Positions 5,773 through 9,787 of a stretch of DNA of 9,787 nt are shown here, one piece after another. The DNA lies in assembly GCA_002774795.1 (NCBI GenBank), contig PCYI01000006.1, forward strand, positions 1 through 9,787, read 5' to 3'. This stretch comes from Candidatus Vogelbacteria bacterium CG10_big_fil_rev_8_21_14_0_10_51_16 (GTDB lineage Bacteria; Patescibacteriota; Minisyncoccia; Phycocordibacterales; JACRKE01). Within the stretch, counting starts at the first letter, position 1; every line of letters starts with the position of its first letter. The notes below the pieces were generated by a model that saw only the letters and a list, made by a program, of their open reading frames with translations, was not told where the DNA came from and searched no databases. The translations under genes were made by a program, and so were the position numbers.

Positions 5773-6024
5773 CGGCACACTCCTTTTGTCGGGCGCACTT
5801 GACATTGCGCTTGCCACTTACTTACCACGTATATGTGAAGGTTCTTAACACAACAGTACAGGCGCATCTGTTTAGATGCGCCTGTACTGTTGTACTGACC
5901 AAATTAATGGTCGGTCGCATCTATCTGCAATTGGCACCTTACCACATAGTGATAGGTTGCCGGTGAGCATCGGGACAGTCCCTTAGCATCTCACTCTCTG
6001 GATACGCTTATTAAGTTGTGAACT
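5773..6024 (-). other. Long structured 5' leader of the reverse-strand ORFan
   Basis: If transcription starts near 6024, about 250 nt precede the ATG at 5772. The leader contains an odd palindrome GGGAC-A-GTCCC (5972-5982), an imperfect hairpin (5933-5961), a small one (5897-5912) and the 20-bp hairpin at 5850-5893. A possible 16-codon ORF (5989-5939) is open on this strand. I see no tRNA and no riboswitch class that I can name. On the + strand this stretch up to 6121 holds no convincing gene. Confidence 0.45.
5850..5893. repeat. 20-bp perfect hairpin
   Basis: The arms at 5850-5869 and 5874-5893 are perfect reverse complements with the loop GTTT. The stem core is AGTACAGGCGCATCT. It lies in the untranslated leader of the - strand gene, about 80 nt upstream of its start. 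With no T-tract on either side it is not an intrinsic terminator. Its length and perfection resemble the hairpin at 2052-2100, although the sequences differ. Confidence 0.85.
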
Positions 6025-6030
6025 GCTCTA

Positions 6031-6058
6031 AGTATAGCGAGATGACTCGGCGTGTCAA
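6031..6058 (-). promoter_or_regulatory. Strong promoter of the Trp/Cys-rich ORFan
   Basis: On the - strand: TTGACA (6058-6053), 16-nt spacer, TATACT (6036-6031). Transcription would start near 6024. It is the only good - strand promoter upstream of the ORFan. It is divergent from the NDH-2 promoter about 65 bp away. Confidence 0.7.
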
Positions 6059-6121
6059 GGTTTCGTACAGTTAACCATACGGGGTGACAGTTAGGGTAGC
6101 AAAAGAGAAGTTTGCCGTGCT

Positions 6122-6149
6122 TTGCAGTAGTAGGATATCGCGATAAGAT
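6122..6149 (+). promoter_or_regulatory. Promoter of the NDH-2 gene
   Basis: TTGCAG at 6122-6127, 16-nt spacer, TAAGAT at 6144-6149. Transcription would start at about 6155-6157, on the A of the ATG at 6157, so the message would be leaderless. No Shine-Dalgarno is present. Confidence 0.5.
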
Positions 6150-6156
6150 AATGCGA

Positions 6157-7536
6157 ATGAGTATTCAAAAACAGCCAAACACCCTGCCTCATGTTGTTGT
6201 TGTGGGCGCGGGGTTCGGCGGGATGTACGCCGCTAAACGTTTGGCGCGGGAGGCCCGGCGCGGGCTTCTCCAGCTCACGGTGGTGAACGACATCAACTAC
6301 TTCCTCTTTACCCCTCTTCTTCATGAGGTGGCCACGGGGGCGCTCTCGCCCACGAGCGTGATCGAGCCGTTACGCGAAGCCGTCAATGGGAAGAACGTGC
6401 GCGTGCTCACGGCACGGGTGCGGTCGGTGGATGCGGGGCGGCGAGTGGTGATGTTGGAACCATCCGACAAGCACCAATCTACCTCACCCCTGCCCTCTCC
6501 TGTCCAGGAGAGGGGGTTACCGTACGACTATCTCATCATCGCCACTGGGGCAAAGAGCAATCGCGTCCGAATTTCCGGAGCGGAGGCGCATACGTTTTCG
6601 CTTAAGAGTTTGAGCGATGCGGTTGCCATTAGGAATGCGGTGATTGAGCGTTTTGAGCAGGCTGCCCGCATCAGTAGCCTCGAAGAGCGGGCCCGGACGC
6701 TCTCGTTTGCCGTCATTGGTGGTGGGCCGACCGGTGTGGAGCTGGTGGCGGAGCTGGCCGAATTCCTACGCGAGCTGGAGGAGAAATATTGCCCAATACA
6801 TACTGCTTCCGGCTTGTCACGTTTCCACCTCACCCCGACCCTCTCCTGTCCAGGAGAGGGGGCAACCCGGCCGACTGGGTGTGCGACGATTACGCTCGTG
6901 CAGTCGCGCGAAGAGCTTTTGCCACAGTATCATCCTGACTTGCGCCGGGCCGCCGCCGCTCGTCTGCGGGCGATTGGCGTGCGGACGCTTTTTAATGAGC
7001 AGGTGGTTTCCGTGACGCCGAGTGAGGTGGTTCTTTCTTCGGGGGCTAATTTGTCGACATCGCTTACTGTCATGACCACAGGGGTCGTGCCGTCACCTTT
7101 GCCCATTGATGGAGCGGAGACAGAGTATCTGCACGGCCGACTTCTGGTGGACAGTACCTTGCGGGTTAGAGGGAGCGACACCATCTTTGCCGTTGGCGAT
7201 GCGGCCGCGCTCGCAAACGCCGAAGGACACTCCCACCCGATGCTCGCCCAAGTGGCGGTGCCGCAGGGTATCGCGGCGGCCAATAATATTATTGCCACGA
7301 TTTCCGGTAGGCCACTGCGCTCTTTTCACTACCGCATGCGGGGTGAACTCGTCTCGATCGGCCAGTGGTACGCGGTGGCCGACTTGCAGAGAGTGCGTTT
7401 CACCGGCCGCTTCGCTTGGTATCTTTGGCGCACAATCTATCTATTTAAGTTTGCCTCATCGCGCAAGCGCTGGCGCATCGCTTTCGAGTGGACCATCAAT
7501 CTCTTTTATAGCCGTGATACCGCCAGTATCCGTTGA
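6157..7536 (+). CDS. ndh: Type II NADH:quinone oxidoreductase (NDH-2)
   Basis: The 459-aa flavoprotein is predicted to oxidise NADH and reduce membrane quinone without pumping protons. Visible motifs: FAD Rossmann loop VVVGAGFGG (14-22), LIIATG (126-131), the NADH-binding loop VIGGGPTGVE (187-196), FAVGDAA (344-350) for FAD, and AQVAVPQG (364-371), matching the NDH-2 quinone-site AQxAxQ region. The C-terminus WYLWRTIYLFKFASSRKRWR (421-440) and the following INLFYSRD fit the amphipathic membrane anchor. The start at ATG 6157 fits the promoter; an ATG at 6151 and a TTG at 6112 are also in frame. Two near-identical 41-bp palindromic elements lie inside the gene (residues 109-122 and 224-237), placed where family members usually have short turns, yet the frame stays open. 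The second sits in a longer extra segment, about 212-241, within the NADH domain. Related flavoproteins such as sulfide:quinone reductases are less likely. Confidence 0.87.
   Translation: MSIQKQPNTLPHVVVVGAGFGGMYAAKRLAREARRGLLQLTVVNDINYFLFTPLLHEVATGALSPTSVIEPLREAVNGKNVRVLTARVRSVDAGRRVVMLEPSDKHQSTSPLPSPVQERGLPYDYLIIATGAKSNRVRISGAEAHTFSLKSLSDAVAIRNAVIERFEQAARISSLEERARTLSFAVIGGGPTGVELVAELAEFLRELEEKYCPIHTASGLSRFHLTPTLSCPGEGATRPTGCATITLVQSREELLPQYHPDLRRAAAARLRAIGVRTLFNEQVVSVTPSEVVLSSGANLSTSLTVMTTGVVPSPLPIDGAETEYLHGRLLVDSTLRVRGSDTIFAVGDAAALANAEGHSHPMLAQVAVPQGIAAANNIIATISGRPLRSFHYRMRGELVSIGQWYAVADLQRVRFTGRFAWYLWRTIYLFKFASSRKRWRIAFEWTINLFYSRDTASIR
6481..6521. repeat. In-frame palindromic element, copy A
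   Basis: This 41-bp unit has a 22-bp core of arms CCCTCTCCTG (6493-6502) and CAGGAGAGGG (6505-6514) around TC. It is identical to copy B at 37 of 41 positions; the differences are two adjacent bases on each side of the core. It encodes TSPLPSPVQERGL, just before the PYDYLIIATG strand of NDH-2. The core has no stop codon in any of six frames. Confidence 0.85.
6827..6867. repeat. In-frame palindromic element, copy B
   Basis: This is the second 41-bp unit, with the core at 6839-6860 identical to copy A. It lies in the same orientation 346 bp downstream, so the host gene reads it one frame off copy A and it encodes HLTPTLSCPGEGAT. It lies between the ELEEKY helix and the TITLVQS strand of the NADH-binding domain. 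Confidence 0.85.
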
Positions 7537-7598
7537 TAGGCAATATCTTTTGTTGCAATTCCGGGGCTACGGAAGACAGATTGTGCATCTGAGCTCGT

Positions 7599-7626
7599 TT
7601 GTGGTAAGCTCGCCCATACTTACTAT
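7599..7626 (+). promoter_or_regulatory. Possible promoter of the YceI-like gene
   Basis: TTGTGG at 7599-7604, 16-nt spacer, TACTAT at 7621-7626. The predicted leader is about 14 nt and carries no Shine-Dalgarno. The rest of the gap 7537-7646 shows no clear terminator for NDH-2, so read-through is possible. Confidence 0.4.
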
Positions 7627-7646
7627 TTTTAATCCAAAACCTCTAT

Positions 7647-8369
7647 ATGAACAACGCAGGCAAGCTGATTCTCGGAATCATCATCGTTATAATCCTTTTG
7701 GCTATTATCTTTACGGTTGGCCGTAATGTTGATAAGGAAGCGGCCCCAATGGCGAGCACCACCCCTGTTGCCGCGGTTCCGATCTCATCCTCGTATGATG
7801 GCACGTATATAGTTGACTCCAGTAAGAGCGTTCTCACTTGGCGGGGAAGCAAGCCGTTTGTGGACAATTACACGGACGCGGGCACAGTGGCTGTTTCGGG
7901 TGGAAGTTTCACAGTAGCAGGTGGTCTTGCTGTGGGCGAGGTGACTCTCGATATGGCCACTATTGTTGCCACAGAAACTTTTATTGGTAAGAATGACGGA
8001 TTGACCGCCCACCTAAAGACAGTGGATTTTTTTGATGTCGAGCAGTTTCCGACCGCCACCTTCTTGCTTTCGGCCCTTGTGCTACAGGCAGAAGACACGA
8101 ACTCATATCTTGCGGAGGGTTCACTGACCATGAAAGGCATCTCACAACAGATCTCTTTTCCCGCCACCATTTCGCTTTCCGATAACACGGCCCACGTGCT
8201 TGCAACCACCACTCTCGACCGCACGCTCTGGGACATTCGCTTCGGCTCCGGCAAGTTTTTTGAGAATCTGGCCGACAACACCATCGACGACATGTTCACG
8301 GTAAGTCTCGATGTTGTCGCTAATCGCGCGCCGTCTGCTTCTGCCACCATAGAAACTATTGTTGAGTAA
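7647..8369 (+). CDS. Membrane-anchored YceI-family protein
   Basis: The 240-aa product has an N-terminal apolar helix (LILGIIIVIILLAIIFTV, 7-24) with no signal-peptidase site that I trust, so it is probably a membrane anchor. An Ala/Ser/Thr/Pro linker covers residues 31-50. A YceI lipocalin-like barrel runs from about 52 to 226: YIVDSSKSVLTWRGSK, GEVTLDMATIVA, HLKTVDFFDVEQFPTATF (122-139, the family hallmark), AEGSLTMKGISQQISFPA and a late LDRTLWDIRFGSGKFFENLADNTIDDMFTVSLDVVA block. YceI proteins hold polyisoprenoid-like lipids in the barrel; the exact cargo here is unknown. The neighbouring NDH-2 uses an isoprenoid quinone, which makes a quinone-related role attractive but unproven. The gene ends 28 nt before the hairpin at 8397-8425. 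Confidence 0.88.
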   Translation: MNNAGKLILGIIIVIILLAIIFTVGRNVDKEAAPMASTTPVAAVPISSSYDGTYIVDSSKSVLTWRGSKPFVDNYTDAGTVAVSGGSFTVAGGLAVGEVTLDMATIVATETFIGKNDGLTAHLKTVDFFDVEQFPTATFLLSALVLQAEDTNSYLAEGSLTMKGISQQISFPATISLSDNTAHVLATTTLDRTLWDIRFGSGKFFENLADNTIDDMFTVSLDVVANRAPSASATIETIVE

Positions 8370-8396
8370 GCCATTGCTCTCAATCGCTCTCCTTTT

Positions 8397-8425
8397 CACA
8401 AGCCGTCCTTGAGGGGCGGCTTGTG
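8397..8425 (+). terminator. 12-bp hairpin after the YceI-like gene
   Basis: CACAAGCCGTCC (8397-8408) pairs with 8414-8425 around a 5-nt loop, with one T/G wobble. The tail is CGCGTTTGTGG, not a real T-tract, so termination would be weak or factor-assisted. It abuts the -35 of the malic enzyme promoter. Confidence 0.55.
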
Positions 8426-8430
8426 CGCGT

Positions 8431-8459
8431 TTGTGGAGTCGGGCAAGTCGCGCTAGAAT
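8431..8459 (+). promoter_or_regulatory. Promoter of the malic enzyme gene
   Basis: TTGTGG at 8431-8436, 17-nt spacer, TAGAAT at 8454-8459. Transcription would start about 3 nt before the ATG at 8469. No Shine-Dalgarno fits in such a short leader, so translation is predicted to be leaderless. Confidence 0.6.
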
Positions 8460-8468
8460 AGGTAGACT

Positions 8469-9623
8469 ATGACTGACAGTGTTAAAAAAGTTGACCTCGG
8501 GAAGGCGTCCCTCATCCTTCACAAGAAGGCGCGGGGGAAGATTGCGCTCGCCCTTAAGGTGCCCATTAAAAACCGCCAGGATTTGAGTTTGGCCTACACG
8601 CCTGGCGTGGCCGCGGTGTCGAGCCATCTTGCCAAACACCCAAATGAGGCTGGCCTTTACAGTTGTAAGGGCAACACCGTGGCTGTCGTCTCCGACGGCT
8701 CGGCGGTGCTCGGCCTCGGCAATATCGGCCCCTTGGGGGCGTTGCCGGTCATGGAGGGGAAGGCGGCTTTGTTTAAGCGTTTTGCCAACGTGGATGCGTT
8801 TCCCATCGTACTTGCCACGCAGGATGTGGACGAGATTGTGGCGACCGTGAAGGTAATCGCTCCGGGCTTCGGGGGAATAAACTTGGAAGACATAAGCGCC
8901 CCACGGTGCTTTGAGGTCGAGCGACGCTTGAAGGCTGAGCTCGACATACCTGTCATGCACGACGACCAGCACGGTACGGCCATGGTGGTGCTCGCCGGTT
9001 TAATCAATGCATGCAAAGTAACCAAACGAAAGTTGGCGACGAGTAGAGTGGTCGTAAGTGGGGCCGGTGCAGCCGGGACCGCCGTGGCCGAGCTCTTGCA
9101 CGGTGCGGGGGTGGGAGACATCCTCCTCCTCGACTCGATTGGTATTATCGGTCGTCACCGCAAAGACCTCAATGGAGCAAAATCAAGGTTGCTTGGGTTT
9201 ACGAATGCGGGAGGTGTTTCGGGTGGGCTTAGCGAGGCAATCGCAGACGCCGACGTTTTCATCGGTCTTTCGAAGCCCGGGCTACTTACGCCCGCCCACA
9301 TTACGAGCATGCGCCCAAAGGCAATTGTTTTTGCCATGGCAAACCCAGTGCCGGAGATTATGCCCGATGTGGCCGAGGCCGCCGGTGCCGCCGTGGTGGC
9401 CACCGGCCGCTCGGACTTTCCCAATCAGATTAACAACGTCCTTGGTTTCCCAGGTATTTTCCGTGGGGCGCTCGACCACGGAGTGCGGGAGATTACAGAA
9501 GAGATGCTTCTGCGGGCCGCCCGAGCTTTGGCGCGAATGGTGGCTCGGCCGACAGCGCGAAAGATTATTCCCTCACCCTTCGACGCAGGGGTGGCCGAGG
9601 CGGTGGCAAGGGCGATTCGCTAG
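8469..9623 (+). CDS. NAD(P)-dependent malic enzyme, short bacterial form
   Basis: The 384-aa product catalyses oxidative decarboxylation of malate to pyruvate and CO2 with reduction of NAD(P)+. The N-terminal domain has YTPGVAAV (43-50, catalytic Tyr43), SDGSAVLGLGNIG, MEGKAALFK (catalytic Lys98), NLEDISAPRCFE (metal ligands E140 and D141) and PVMHDDQHGTA (161-171, D165 as metal ligand). The cofactor domain has SGAGAAG (197-203), then LLLDS with an acidic residue (D222) at the end of the second strand, which tends to favour NAD. SKPG (268-271), MANPVPEI (290-297) and the SDFPNQINNVLGFPGIFRG signature (315-333) complete the active site. The length matches single-domain bacterial malic enzymes without the phosphotransacetylase-like extension. 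It could feed NADH to the NDH-2 encoded upstream. Confidence 0.93.
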   Translation: MTDSVKKVDLGKASLILHKKARGKIALALKVPIKNRQDLSLAYTPGVAAVSSHLAKHPNEAGLYSCKGNTVAVVSDGSAVLGLGNIGPLGALPVMEGKAALFKRFANVDAFPIVLATQDVDEIVATVKVIAPGFGGINLEDISAPRCFEVERRLKAELDIPVMHDDQHGTAMVVLAGLINACKVTKRKLATSRVVVSGAGAAGTAVAELLHGAGVGDILLLDSIGIIGRHRKDLNGAKSRLLGFTNAGGVSGGLSEAIADADVFIGLSKPGLLTPAHITSMRPKAIVFAMANPVPEIMPDVAEAAGAAVVATGRSDFPNQINNVLGFPGIFRGALDHGVREITEEMLLRAARALARMVARPTARKIIPSPFDAGVAEAVARAIR

Positions 9624-9673
9624 AAAATAGAGCTGTTTTATAAAGTAGGACATACGCAAATTGCTGTCTTTGT

Positions 9674-9707
9674 CACCGCCTTTGGCGGGGCCCCGCTATA
9701 AGCGGTG
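9674..9707. repeat. Nested GC palindrome
   Basis: The 12-bp perfect palindrome GCGGGGCCCCGC (9685-9696) is framed by CACCGC (9674-9679) and its complement GCGGTG (9702-9707), with 5-nt unpaired stretches on each side. It lies 50 nt after the malic enzyme stop. An overlapping smaller hairpin, CCGCC-TTT-GGCGG (9676-9688), is an alternative fold. There is no T-tract. Confidence 0.65.
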
Positions 9708-9783
9708 GCGAGGTAAACCGAAGCAATCCAGAATTATTGATGCCTAAAAATAAGCCTGGATTGCTTCGCGCAGAGCGCTCGCA
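9707..9783. repeat. Dispersed palindromic repeat of GAAGCAATCCAG type, near its end
   Basis: CGAAGCAATCCAG (9719-9731) and CTGGATTGCTTCG (9756-9768) are perfect 13-bp inverted arms around 24 AT-rich bases. Outside them, GCGAG on the left (9708-9712) and CTCGC on the right extend the symmetry. These half-sites are familiar to me from abundant intergenic repeats in many bacterial genomes. The right flank, CTCGCAA, runs to the window edge, so the element may continue. Confidence 0.6.
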
Positions 9784-9787
9784 AAGA

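Noticed and set aside
5894..6121. A tRNA or known riboswitch in the gap before NDH-2
   Set aside because: No cloverleaf, T-loop or CCA-end pattern and no riboswitch core that I can recognise; only simple hairpins.
6481..6867. CRISPR-like reading of the two 41-bp repeats
   Set aside because: There are only two copies 346 bp apart inside a coding sequence, with no regular spacers and no cas genes.
7106..7726. 206-codon + strand frame overlapping NDH-2 and YceI
   Set aside because: It overlaps the conserved C-terminal part of NDH-2 in another frame and has no own start signals.
8142..8972. 276-codon open frame on the - strand across YceI and malic enzyme
   Set aside because: It is antisense to two strongly identified genes, with no SD, promoter or recognisable motif; a composition-driven shadow.

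Overview
This 9.8 kb bacterial window has moderately GC-rich genes and AT-rich spacers. The gene set (short HelD-like helicase, TrmB-type and ArsR-like regulators, endonuclease-domain protein, type II NADH dehydrogenase, YceI-like protein, short malic enzyme), the small ORFans and the apparently leaderless promoters fit a Patescibacteria/CPR (Parcubacteria-like) genome. This assignment is inference: no rRNA, tRNA or ribosomal protein gene is present to anchor it.

Layout. 1-181: a strong promoter, a possible 25-codon ORF and an intrinsic terminator, which together make a transcript of about 95 nt. 210-2051 (+): HelD/UvrD-like helicase, ending at a 22-bp perfect hairpin. 2116-2950 (-): two small ORFans with strong Shine-Dalgarno sites, a hairpin between them, their own terminator, and a promoter interleaved with that of the next + gene. 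2997-4982 (+): TrmB-family regulator, an ArsR-like regulator preceded by a 36-bp palindrome, and a protein with a DUF559/Vsr-like nuclease domain. 4969-6058 (-): a second ORFan unit, encoding a Trp/Cys-rich 247-aa protein with a leader of about 250 nt and a terminator resembling that of the first unit. 6157-9623 (+): NDH-2, YceI-like protein and malic enzyme. 9674-9787: palindromic repeat DNA that runs off the window.

Working together. Malic enzyme (malate to pyruvate plus NAD(P)H), NDH-2 (NADH to quinone) and YceI (a family that binds polyisoprenoids) could form a small redox module. Each appears to have its own promoter, so this is co-localisation rather than a proven operon.

Most notable points: (1) two near-identical 41-bp palindromic elements lie inside the NDH-2 coding sequence and are read in different frames, as expected of protein-inserted palindromic elements; (2) leaderless + strand genes contrast with SD-led - strand ORFans; (3) two reverse-strand ORFan units share a terminator type; (4) face-to-face overlapping promoters at 2910-2950; (5) the ArsR-like gene is bracketed by copies of one 21-nt sequence.
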